Source: JBGTKH01 sp041744735
Lineage (GTDB): Bacteria > Planctomycetota > Planctomycetia > Pirellulales > Pirellulaceae
Assembly: GCA_041744735.1 (NCBI GenBank)
Contig: JBGTKH010000580.1
Coordinates: forward strand, 1 to 6,226
Length of the DNA: 6,226 nucleotides
Direction: 5' to 3'
The notes below the pieces were generated by a model. It made no database searches. It worked only from the letters and a program-made list of their open reading frames with translations, and was not told the DNA's origin. Positions 1 through 6,226 of this stretch are shown piece after piece (the first letter of the stretch is position 1; every line of letters starts with the position of its first letter). The position numbers were made by a program, and so were the translations under genes.

Positions 1-2163
1 GGTCCGACCGGCGCGGCGCAAGTCGGCGCCGCACAAGCGGGCGCCGGACAAAACGTGTCGCAGATTCGTTCCGCAATGCTGCAATTCCTGACCGTCGATT
101 CGCAAGGCCGGCGGCTGTTGAAATCGGGCATTCTATTCGACGTGCGTGTGACGGCGGACGTTAATGCCAACGCGCTGCTCGCGACTGGTCCGCCGGAGAG
201 CATGGAGTTGGTCGCCGCGTTGATTCAAGCGCTCGACCAACTCCCCGCCCCGTCCGCTCAGATCAAAGTCTTCACGATCGCCAATGGCGACGCCACACGT
301 CTGTCGACAATGCTGCAAACGATGTTTAGCCAACAAGCCCAAGGCGGACAGTTCGGTCAGGCGGCCGGTGGCGGCGTGGGACAAGTTTCCGCGACCGGGG
401 CCGGCGAAAGCTCGCTGGTTCCGCTGCGGTTTGGCGTCGATGAACGCACCAACAGCATCATCGCCACCGGTGCCGCGGGCGCCTTGAACGTCGTCGAGGC
501 AATCTTGGTGCGGCTGGACGAAGGCGACCTGCGACAACGCAAAACGACCGTCTATCGTCTGAAAAACGCACCGGCCCAGTTTGTGGCCGACGCCATCAAC
601 CAGTTGATCAACAACAAGCGACAAATCTTGCAGCAGCGGCAGCAACAGTTTTTTCTCGTGCCGCCGCTGGAGCAAGTGGACCAGGAAGTCTTCGTGGTGC
701 CGGAGGTCGTCAGCAACAGTCTGATCGTCAGCGCGACGCCGCGTTACTACGACGAGATCAACGACGTCGTCGAGCATTTGGACATGCGGCCCTCGATGGT
801 GATGATCCAAGTCGTCATCGCCGAAGTAATGCTCAACGATGCATCGGAGTTTGGCGTCGAGTTGGGTCTGCAAGACTCATTGTTGTTCGACCGCGGCATC
901 GGTGCCGGTGCGACCGCGACAAGCAGCCTCGTGGGTTTCCCATTCAATTCATCCACCATCGGCAACAACGTTTCGGACGCGGGTTCACTGGCCACGCGCG
1001 AAACGTTGGCTGGTCAGGCGCTGTCGAACTTGAGCGTGGGCCGCAGTAACGCGACACTGGGGTACGGCGGCCTCGTGCTCTCGGCCGGCAACGAATCGAT
1101 CAACGTTTTGATCCGCGCCCTGCAAGATCAAAAGCGGGCGCAGATTCTCAGCCGGCCGCAGATCATGACACTGGACAACCAGCCGGCTTCGGTGCTCGTC
1201 GGTCAGCGCGTGCCGCGGATCACCAACACCACGCTCACCAACCAAGGCACCACGAACTCGGTGGTCCTGGATGAAGTGGGCTTGCAGTTGGCCGTTACGC
1301 CGCGCATCAGCCCCGACGGGCTCGTGGTGATGAATATCGACGCCATCAAATCGTCGGTGGGCGACATTAACCAGGGCATTCCCATCTCGATTAACGCCAC
1401 AGGCGCTGTGATCCGCTCGCCCATTTACAACACCAGTGAAGCTCACACCACGATCAGCGCCCGCGACGGACAGACTGTGGTCTTCGCGGGGCTGATCACG
1501 AAGACCAAGAACTACAATTCCCGTCGCACGCCGTGGCTTTCGGATATTCCGGTGCTGGGGCGGCTGTTTACTTTCGATAGCGAAAGCGACGCCCGCACCG
1601 AACTGCTGATCATCATGACGCCGCATGTCATCAAGGGGGACGAGGACGTGGACCGCATTAAGTTCCTGGAGTCCGAACGCATGAGTTGGTGCCTGGCCGA
1701 CGTGGTAGAAATGCACGGCAACGTCGGCTTGAGCGGCGGCCACGGACTGTGGGGTCCGGCCCACGCGCCGACGATCTTCCCTGACCTTGATCCATCGCTT
1801 GAGTTGGTGCCCACGCCCGCGGACATGCCGAGCGACCCGGATTTCATTCTGCCGAATGAACCGAACAGCCCATTCGATGACGAAATGAGTCGACTGCAAC
1901 CGGATATAAGAAACTCTCGTTCCCGGCTGAACCGGTCGCCGGTCGTTCAGCCGACAGTCCCACCAGCGTACCCGTATGGCAATGCACAAGCTGGCTATGC
2001 CGAACCGCCGCGGCGCGAGACGATTACTCCGGCAAGTTATAACAGCCCATATCTCGCGAATCCCGGCCAAGCCGCAACAGCAGCCTACAACGAACCGCTC
2101 CGCGGCGGCTCATACGAACCGAATTACACTCCGATGCCCGCGCGACTGCCACCGTCTCCATAG
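1..2163 (+). CDS. GspD/type II-III secretion family secretin, 5' end outside the window
   Basis: Secretins form multimeric outer-membrane channels for type II/III secretion or type IV/Tad pili. The frame is open from base 1 to the TAG at 2161-2163. The GTG at 55 has no ribosome site and falls inside an Ala/Gly/Gln-rich stretch, so the true start is upstream. Three N-type (secretin_N-like) modules are visible, each with an Asn-x-hydrophobic-x-Ala core: about 142-291, 427-590 (DERTNSIIATG) and 685-795 (VVSNSLIVSATP). Gln-rich linkers separate them. The secretin barrel domain covers about 796-1635. Its hallmarks are ILSRPQIMTLDNQPASVLVG (1144-1203), the late SDIPVLGRLF (1540-1569) and the closing TELLIIMTPHVI (1597-1632). 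About 175 residues follow, first a segment with ERMSWCLADV, then a Pro/Tyr/Asn-rich tail. Family assignment is firm. Which system it serves is unknown, since no ATPase or pilin gene is in view. Confidence 0.93.
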   Translation, partial: GPTGAAQVGAAQAGAGQNVSQIRSAMLQFLTVDSQGRRLLKSGILFDVRVTADVNANALLATGPPESMELVAALIQALDQLPAPSAQIKVFTIANGDATRLSTMLQTMFSQQAQGGQFGQAAGGGVGQVSATGAGESSLVPLRFGVDERTNSIIATGAAGALNVVEAILVRLDEGDLRQRKTTVYRLKNAPAQFVADAINQLINNKRQILQQRQQQFFLVPPLEQVDQEVFVVPEVVSNSLIVSATPRYYDEINDVVEHLDMRPSMVMIQVVIAEVMLNDASEFGVELGLQDSLLFDRGIGAGATATSSLVGFPFNSSTIGNNVSDAGSLATRETLAGQALSNLSVGRSNATLGYGGLVLSAGNESINVLIRALQDQKRAQILSRPQIMTLDNQPASVLVGQRVPRITNTTLTNQGTTNSVVLDEVGLQLAVTPRISPDGLVVMNIDAIKSSVGDINQGIPISINATGAVIRSPIYNTSEAHTTISARDGQTVVFAGLITKTKNYNSRRTPWLSDIPVLGRLFTFDSESDARTELLIIMTPHVIKGDEDVDRIKFLESERMSWCLADVVEMHGNVGLSGGHGLWGPAHAPTIFPDLDPSLELVPTPADMPSDPDFILPNEPNSPFDDEMSRLQPDIRNSRSRLNRSPVVQPTVPPAYPYGNAQAGYAEPPRRETITPASYNSPYLANPGQAATAAYNEPLRGGSYEPNYTPMPARLPPSP

Positions 2164-2182
2164 TAGGCCGGATTGGATAGTA

Positions 2183-2203
2183 GGCCGGATTGCCAATCCG
2201 GCC
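2183..2203. repeat. Perfect 10-bp inverted repeat, first copy
   Basis: The arms GGCCGGATTG (2183-2192) and CAATCCGGCC (2194-2203) are perfectly complementary around a single central C. As RNA the innermost pairs would have to open to make a loop. No U tract follows, so it does not look like a classical intrinsic terminator. It could act as an mRNA 3'-end stabiliser, a pause site or a protein-binding palindrome. The function is not shown. Confidence 0.8.
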
Positions 2204-2213
2204 GAATTGGATA

Positions 2214-2240
2214 GTGGGCCGGATTGGCAATCCGGCCTAC
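2214..2240. repeat. 13-pair inverted repeat, second copy
   Basis: The same 10-bp arms recur at 2217-2226 and 2228-2237 around a central G. Here the pairing extends outward by three more positions (2214-2216 with 2238-2240, including one G-U pair), giving a 13-pair stem. It sits about 60 bases before the start of the lipoprotein gene and also lacks a trailing U tract. It may separate or modulate expression between the secretin and lipoprotein genes, which is inference only. Confidence 0.75.
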
Positions 2241-2300
2241 ATATGAAGAAAGCGTCGTTGCGTTAGGACAAACCACAGCCTGCATTCAAGGTATGAAACG

Positions 2301-3443
2301 ATGACGCGAACACTTTCATGTGCCGCTGTAGCCATCCTTCCGCTGCTGGCGACCGGATGCCGGGCCTTGCACCTGGAACACAGCAAGAAGTTTCCTTGGG
2401 TCGCCAAGACAGAACTGAAGGAAAGCAAATACGACAAGCCCGCGCGGATGGTCGCAATCTGGACCGACGCCATCTACAACCAGGCCGGCAAGCCACCCAC
2501 GCGCGGCTTCGGCGGTCGACTCTACTTCTATAACAATCAGAACCAGGCAATGCCCGTCGAAGGACAGCTCGTCGTCTATGCCTATGACGATACGCACGAA
2601 GAGGCGGCCCGCGACGCTCCCGACAAGAAATTCGTGTTCACGCCCGACCAGTTTACGCGGCACTACGGCGAGACGGACCTCGGTGCGTCGTACAGCGTTT
2701 GGATTCCTTGGGACACGGTGGGCGGCATGGAAACGCCGATCAGTCTGGTGCCGGTGTTCACTTCGTCGACCGGTGATGTCGTCATCGGACAACAGACGTT
2801 GAACATCTTGCCTGGACGAAAGCAGCGGCCCGAACAAGCTCGGTTCGAGCAGTTATCGCCCAGCATCTTGCCGCAAGACGGTGCCGTGCAACAGATCGCG
2901 TATCAGCAGCCGGTAGCGAGCCCGCTGAATCAGTTTCGCGGCGGCGCACCATCGGCCTCACAACATGCTAAATCGACAGGGTCGTCATCGGCCAGTGGCA
3001 TGCGAACCGTCACCATCTCGGTGCCTCCCAGCATGTCGCACAAGATCACGCAGCCGGCGGATAGCGCTGAATCGAATCTGCTAAAGGCAAACTCGCAGCT
3101 TCCACAGGACGCGCGTTACTGGCCGGCGCAACAACCGGCAGCGCAGTTTGGATCCGGTCACGCGGCAGTGCCACAGAACGTGGGAACAACAACTGTTATG
3201 GCGCCGGGCTCGGCACCGGCAGCGAGTCCGGCGCTGTCGCCTCAGATCCCACCACCAACTCATTTCGTACGTCCGAGATACCGGGCTCTAAGAGAGCCAG
3301 TCGACCAGCCAGGGCTTTCTCACGATCCGTGGCAACCGTACCAACAAGAACCGCAGTCCGGCCTTCCATTGACACCGCAATCTGGGCGCCCGACATATGC
3401 ACCACCGGGATCTTGGCCAGTCGCTGCTCCAGCATCGCGCTAG
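2301..3443 (+). CDS. Predicted lipoprotein of unknown function with proline-rich C-terminal half
   Basis: This encodes 380 residues. The ATG is preceded by a modest AAGG at 2288-2291, nine bases upstream. The N-terminus reads as a lipoprotein signal: Arg3, a hydrophobic run at residues 8-17, then LLATGC with Cys20 as the lipidated residue. Its -3 position is Ala, a weaker lipobox than the usual Leu. Residues about 35-170 look like a folded, probably beta-rich domain, with VAIWTDAIYN (51-60), GFGGRLYFYNNQ (69-80), GQLVVYAYDD (88-97) and YSVWIPWDTVGG (131-142). It resembles hypothetical proteins I associate with planctomycetes. Residues about 172-380 are low-complexity, rich in Pro, Gln, Ala and Ser. 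The gene lies 137 bases after the secretin on the same strand, so cotranscription is plausible and a secretin-assisting role is conceivable but unproven. Codons 300-380 overlap the convergent BON gene, and third-position GC falls there. Confidence 0.82.
   Translation: MTRTLSCAAVAILPLLATGCRALHLEHSKKFPWVAKTELKESKYDKPARMVAIWTDAIYNQAGKPPTRGFGGRLYFYNNQNQAMPVEGQLVVYAYDDTHEEAARDAPDKKFVFTPDQFTRHYGETDLGASYSVWIPWDTVGGMETPISLVPVFTSSTGDVVIGQQTLNILPGRKQRPEQARFEQLSPSILPQDGAVQQIAYQQPVASPLNQFRGGAPSASQHAKSTGSSSASGMRTVTISVPPSMSHKITQPADSAESNLLKANSQLPQDARYWPAQQPAAQFGSGHAAVPQNVGTTTVMAPGSAPAASPALSPQIPPPTHFVRPRYRALREPVDQPGLSHDPWQPYQQEPQSGLPLTPQSGRPTYAPPGSWPVAAPASR
3196..3443. other. Convergent antisense coding overlap (248 bp)
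   Basis: The lipoprotein gene (+) ends at 3443 and the BON gene (-) ends at 3196, so both strands are open across this stretch. On the minus strand it encodes residues 214-295, essentially the entire BON domain. On the plus strand it encodes the lipoprotein residues 300-380. In this phase the BON wobble base pairs with the second codon position of the lipoprotein. By hand count about two thirds of the BON wobble positions are G/C here, against about half of the lipoprotein wobble positions. This favours the BON frame as the constrained one. Confidence 0.75.
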
Positions 3444-4083
3444 CCTGCTCGCCGGACGTGCCGCTGTAGGCGAACCCCAATTTGATCGGTGTCCGCACTT
3501 GAGCGCGTGTACTTGAACCTGTGCCGCCGAGTCCGCTGCGGCCAAGCTGCGATGAGAAGCCTTGGCTGCTGAACAGGCCACTCAGTCCGCCGGCGCCGCC
3601 GAGCCCGCCGCTTCCACCTGCCGAGCCAAAGTTGCCCGTGGTCGGCGTCGCCGCACCCACAAATCCGCCGGTGGCCTGATTGGCGCCCACAAACCCCGTT
3701 GCTCCAGCGGCCTGTCCTGTTTGACCGGTCTGGGTTTGCTGCGAGTCGAAGGCAAATCCGCCGGTGCTGTTCGTGCCTGCACTGTTGCTGCCACCCAGTG
3801 AAATACCGCCGGTTGAGTTGTTTGATGTGCCGGTCCCGTTACTCTGCGATAATCCTCCGCTTGAGTTGGTGGTCGTGCCGCTGCCGCCGGTCGTACCGCC
3901 GAAGCCGGAGTTGCCCGTGTTGCCGGTGCCCGTACTGCCGAAACCGCCGGTGTTTGTTCCACCGCTGCTTGGCGAGCCGAATGCCGTTCCGCCGCCCTGG
4001 TTCGTGAACTGTGCCACCGCGGGCTGAGTCCAAAAGGCCAATGCAACAAGGGCCGTAAACGTCGATATGAATGGCCGGATCAT
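3196..4083 (-). CDS. Exported BON-domain protein with Gly/Ser/Thr/Asn-rich region
   Basis: This encodes 295 residues. The ATG at 4083-4081 is chosen because GAGGTG lies five bases upstream and the protein then begins with a clean signal peptide: Arg3, hydrophobic core, and an AVA-Q cleavage site after residue 24. In-frame ATGs further upstream would bury that signal. Residues about 25-190 are low-complexity with recurring GGF, TGG and GTGN motifs, probably a disordered, surface-exposed or linker region. Residues about 211-278 match a BON domain, with AMLEQRL, AVSMEGRTAVLVGTV and the closing GISDVRNELVV. BON domains are known to occur in envelope proteins such as OsmY and in Tad-type secretins, and are linked to membrane or protein binding. 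The short end, residues 279-295, is Pro/Ala-rich. The gene converges on the secretin-lipoprotein pair and overlaps the latter by 248 bases, with no terminator between them. An envelope or secretin-associated role is inferred. Confidence 0.85.
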   Translation of the reverse strand: MIRPFISTFTALVALAFWTQPAVAQFTNQGGGTAFGSPSSGGTNTGGFGSTGTGNTGNSGFGGTTGGSGTTTNSSGGLSQSNGTGTSNNSTGGISLGGSNSAGTNSTGGFAFDSQQTQTGQTGQAAGATGFVGANQATGGFVGAATPTTGNFGSAGGSGGLGGAGGLSGLFSSQGFSSQLGRSGLGGTGSSTRAQVRTPIKLGFAYSGTSGEQASAMLEQRLAKIPVVHMSGAQIAVSMEGRTAVLVGTVATDREKALAGRLALLEPGISDVRNELVVGSEATAPDSLPVPSPAP

Positions 4084-4088
4084 GGATT

Positions 4089-4094
4089 CACCTC
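4089..4094 (-). promoter_or_regulatory. Ribosome binding site GAGGTG of the BON gene
   Basis: GAGGTG on the minus strand lies five bases before the ATG at 4083. It decides the start in favour of this ATG over upstream in-frame ATGs, and the resulting N-terminus is a good signal peptide. Confidence 0.75.
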
Positions 4095-4504
4095 GTATCT
4101 CTTCGCGACACATTTTCACCTTCGCCGCTTCCATTGTGTAACACCGAAACCTGTTGGACAGATCGACATTACCAACTCCGCAGATAAGCATTGCGCGGAC
4201 TCCACCGATTGTCACGGCTGGGTCACACTGGTAATTCTCGCAAATTCTGCGTCCCTCGGCAAGCAGAAGATGTACGCAGTTTGAAAAAGTGAATGCCCTG
4301 CCGCTCACGAGGCGGTACGGGTTTTCGATCAAGGTCGGACCAGAAAGGCCACGTTTTCCCCGGCAAAATTGAGATCTCCTCGTCTGACCCCGATCGCTTG
4401 TGAAACCGTGCGACTGGGTAAAGGGTACAACCGTCAGCAGCGACGCATGTTCGTCGCGCCGTGCACCGAAGCCACAAATCGGAACTCGCCGCCAATCGAA
4501 GAAG

Positions 4505-4510
4505 AAGGAG
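4505..4510 (+). promoter_or_regulatory. Strong ribosome binding site AAGGAG
   Basis: AAGGAG lies seven bases before the ATG at 4518 and is the best Shine-Dalgarno match in the window. It fixes the start of the long open frame that follows and suggests efficient translation. Confidence 0.85.
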
Positions 4511-4517
4511 ATTCCAT

Positions 4518-6226
4518 ATGCTACTGCGTTCGCCCGTTCGGTACATCTTGCCTGCGATTTTGGGTCTTACGTTTGCCGTCAGCGGCACCGCGCGGGTTCA
4601 CGCCGAGCGGCCTAGCGCCCCGCACTTGCTGCCCGAACGGACGGTGGCGTATGTGCGTGTGAGCGACACCCAAGAGCTAATTGAAGAATTCCAAGACACG
4701 GCGCTTGGTCGGATCACGCAGGACCCGCAGATCCAGCCGCTGATCGGGCAACTGTACGGGTCGGCGGCCGAAGCGTTCGCGCGCATCGAGGAGCAAGTCG
4801 GTCTGCCGCTCGACAAACTTCTGGCCATTCCGCAAGGGGAAATCTGCCTGGCCTTGGTGTCGCCGGAGGAAGGTCAGCCGGCGTTGGTCGTGCTGGTCGA
4901 TGTTGGCGATCAAATGCCGTCGGCCGTGAAGCTGCTCGAGCGGATGGAAGAAGGGATGACCGGCAACGGGGCCACCAAGAGTACGGAGAACGTCGGCGAC
5001 GTGCAACTGACGATTCTCGACCAGCCGAACCGTCGTAACCGCCGCGTGGTGCACTTTGAAAAGGACGGCGTTATCGCGTTTGTCACGGACAAAGATTTGG
5101 CCGTCGAAGTGCTGCGCGTTTGGAACGGCGAATCGACAGACGTGAAGACACTGGCCGACAACCACAAGTTCACCGCTATCATGCAGCGCTGCGCCGGCAC
5201 GAAGGACGAGCGGCCGCAGCTTAGTTGGTTCGTCGACCCGATCGAATTGTTCCGCACCGCGGTACGCGGCAACTCGGGGGCGCAATTGGCGCTCGCGTTT
5301 TTGAAGCCGCTCGGACTCGATGGCCTGCAGGGCGTCGGCGGCAGCGTCATTCTGGGCACCGAAGAGTTCGACACGATCGCTCACATCCACGTGCTGCTGG
5401 ACAACCCGCGCCGCGGTGTGATCGAGATGCTGGCCATGAGCGCCGGCGATTCCACGCCCGAACCGTGGGTGCCGAACGACGTGGCCAGTTACACCACGTT
5501 GAACTGGGACGTCGAAACCACCTACACCACGTTCGCCAAGTTGTACAACGAAATCCGCGGCGAAGGTCGGTTAGAGGCGGACGTGAAACAACGCATCTCG
5601 GATCCGCTGGGCGTCGATTTCGAAACAGACTTGCTGCAAGCCGTCGACGGCCGCATCACCTATGTGACGTGGATGGAAAAGCCGGCGAAGCTAAACAGCC
5701 AAACCAATTTGCTGGCCATTAAGCTGAAGGACGCCAAGTCGTTTCAAAACACGTTGAATGTGATCGTGGGCAAGTACGAAAACGTGTTCACCAAGACGTC
5801 GTTTGGCGGAGTCACGTACTATCAAGCCCCGTCGCCGCAGAATCCGAACGGAGAGGAAAGGCCGCTGCTGCGCCGCCCCGAGCCGTGCCTGGCGATTCTG
5901 GGCGACCATCTGCTGCTGACCGACAGTTCGCAACTGCTGCATGAAGCCATCGTGACCAAGAGCGATCCGTCGCTATCACTGGCCAACGAACTGGACTACA
6001 AACTGATCGCCAGCAAAATCAGCCGGCAAGTCGGCGGCAGCAAACCCGGTTTGGTTTCGTTCAACCGGCCCGAAGTCGGCATGCGAGCGCTGTATGACCT
6101 CGCCACCTCCGAAACCACGCGCGACCGGCTCTCCTCCCAAGCCGAAAGCAACGAGTTCTTCCGCGCCCTGAACAACGCGCTGCGAGACAACCCCTTGCCG
6201 CCATTCGCCGTGTTGGCTCAATACCT
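4518..6226 (+). CDS. Large exported protein of unknown function, DUF3352-like, 3' end outside the window
   Basis: The frame opens at an ATG with a strong AAGGAG site and stays open for 569 complete codons to the window end with no stop, so the gene is truncated by the window. Residues 1-29 form a signal peptide (two Arg near the start, hydrophobic core IILPAILGLTFAV-like at about 10-21, VHA cleavage site before Glu30). The mature part starts with HLLPERTVAYVRVSD (36-50), followed by a helical-looking stretch with TALGRITQDPQIQPLIGQLY (61-80) and LPLDKLLAIPQGEICLALV (97-113). It alternates helices and short hydrophobic strands throughout, with no further membrane segment. The LLP-x-TVAYVRV opening and PQGE-hydrophobic motif resemble planctomycete proteins labelled DUF3352-like, an assignment made from memory. 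No catalytic motif was recognised. The protein is predicted to be periplasmic or otherwise extracytoplasmic. It is divergent from the BON gene, and a functional link with the secretin is not shown. Confidence 0.85.
   Translation, partial: MLLRSPVRYILPAILGLTFAVSGTARVHAERPSAPHLLPERTVAYVRVSDTQELIEEFQDTALGRITQDPQIQPLIGQLYGSAAEAFARIEEQVGLPLDKLLAIPQGEICLALVSPEEGQPALVVLVDVGDQMPSAVKLLERMEEGMTGNGATKSTENVGDVQLTILDQPNRRNRRVVHFEKDGVIAFVTDKDLAVEVLRVWNGESTDVKTLADNHKFTAIMQRCAGTKDERPQLSWFVDPIELFRTAVRGNSGAQLALAFLKPLGLDGLQGVGGSVILGTEEFDTIAHIHVLLDNPRRGVIEMLAMSAGDSTPEPWVPNDVASYTTLNWDVETTYTTFAKLYNEIRGEGRLEADVKQRISDPLGVDFETDLLQAVDGRITYVTWMEKPAKLNSQTNLLAIKLKDAKSFQNTLNVIVGKYENVFTKTSFGGVTYYQAPSPQNPNGEERPLLRRPEPCLAILGDHLLLTDSSQLLHEAIVTKSDPSLSLANELDYKLIASKISRQVGGSKPGLVSFNRPEVGMRALYDLATSETTRDRLSSQAESNEFFRALNNALRDNPLPPFAVLAQY

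Larger units (their letters stand above)
2161..2240. repeat. Cluster of 15-bp GGCCGGATTG-type intergenic repeats
   Basis: The 15-mer TAGTAGGCCGGATTG occurs at 2161-2175 and again, identical, at 2178-2192. A third copy with one mismatch (TAGTGGGCCGGATTG) lies at 2212-2226. Seen differently, 2166-2195 and 2200-2229 form an imperfect direct repeat of 30 bases with three mismatches and a 34-base period. Inverted copies of the same core produce two hairpins. The first triplet of the cluster is the stop codon of the secretin gene. The arrangement resembles REP-like intergenic palindromes, which I recall being common in planctomycete genomes. That last point is recall rather than something shown here. 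Confidence 0.85.
4084..4517. other. Divergent intergenic region (434 bp)
   Basis: This lies between the divergent BON gene (-) and the exported-protein gene (+), so it should hold promoters for both. I could not identify a convincing -35/-10 pair in either direction. Planctomycete promoters often depart from the E. coli consensus, so this is not evidence of absence. The minus-strand reading frame of the BON gene stays open up to 4332, but that extension has no coding character. A small six-pair hairpin (GCGACG/CGTCGC, 4440-4457) lies about 50 bases before the downstream ribosome site. No RNA gene or riboswitch was recognised. Confidence 0.6.

Noticed and set aside
133..873. A 246-codon open frame on the minus strand within the secretin N-domain region
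   Set aside because: It is antisense to clear secretin N modules, has a His/Asp/Arg-rich shadow composition and shows no recognisable motif.
985..2070. A 361-codon open frame on the minus strand, antisense to the secretin
   Set aside because: The plus strand encodes unmistakable secretin motifs throughout. The minus frame is rich in Arg, His, Val and Asp with no domain, as expected for a shadow in GC-rich DNA.
2183..2240. Intrinsic terminator after the secretin gene
   Set aside because: The hairpins are strong but have no following T-run, and the sequence after them continues toward a gene on the same strand. They are better described as palindromic repeats.
3764..4027. A Pro/Val/Leu-rich plus-strand frame of 87 codons
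   Set aside because: It is the complement of the Gly-rich repeats of the BON protein. The composition follows mechanically and there is no ribosome site.
4153..4176. A GTTGG/CCAAC inverted repeat, possibly an operator
   Set aside because: Only five pairs with a 14-base gap and no associated promoter elements. Chance is sufficient.
4084..4332. N-terminal extension of the BON protein to an ATG at 4332
   Set aside because: The extension lacks coding character and would place the signal peptide in the interior. The ATG at 4083 has its own GAGGTG site.
4440..4457. A GCGACG/CGTCGC hairpin upstream of the exported-protein gene
   Set aside because: A six-pair stem is expected by chance in GC-rich DNA, and no U tract, conserved riboswitch core or anti-Shine-Dalgarno pairing was seen.
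4677..5390. A 237-codon open frame on the minus strand inside the exported-protein gene
   Set aside because: The plus-strand frame has a signal peptide, a strong ribosome site and no stop over 1.7 kb. The minus frame looks like its shadow.

Overview
The window looks like chromosomal DNA of a planctomycete, probably of the Pirellulales type. This rests on moderately high GC, a GspD-type secretin with a long proline-rich tail, neighbouring exported proteins that resemble hypothetical proteins I associate with this phylum, and a palindromic GGCCGGATTG/CAATCCGGCC intergenic repeat. The assignment is made from recall and composition, not from a search. No mobile element, CRISPR array, tRNA or rRNA was seen.

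Layout: (1) 1-2163 (+), the 3' part of a secretin gene whose start lies upstream of the window. (2) 2161-2240, a cluster of near-identical repeat units containing two hairpins, whose first triplet is the secretin stop codon. (3) 2301-3443 (+), a predicted lipoprotein with a conserved-looking N-terminal half and a Pro/Gln/Ala/Ser-rich C-terminal half. (4) 3196-4083 (-), an exported protein with a long Gly/Ser/Thr/Asn-rich region and a C-terminal BON domain. (5) 4084-4517, a divergent intergenic region. (6) 4518-6226 (+), a large exported protein of unknown function that runs off the window end and resembles planctomycete DUF3352-like proteins.

All four gene products carry an export signal or, for the secretin, belong to an envelope family, so the region looks like a cell-envelope locus. 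The secretin would form an outer-membrane channel. The lipoprotein downstream of it and the BON protein converging on it are candidate accessory factors. This is notable because BON domains are found fused to the N-terminus of some secretins (CpaC/RcpA of Tad pili), whereas here the BON domain is a separate protein. No ATPase, inner-membrane platform or pilin gene is visible, so the secretion or pilus system served cannot be named.

The most unusual feature is the convergent overlap at 3196-3443. About 248 bp are read on both strands, and this stretch encodes essentially the whole BON domain on the minus strand and the last 81 residues of the lipoprotein on the plus strand.
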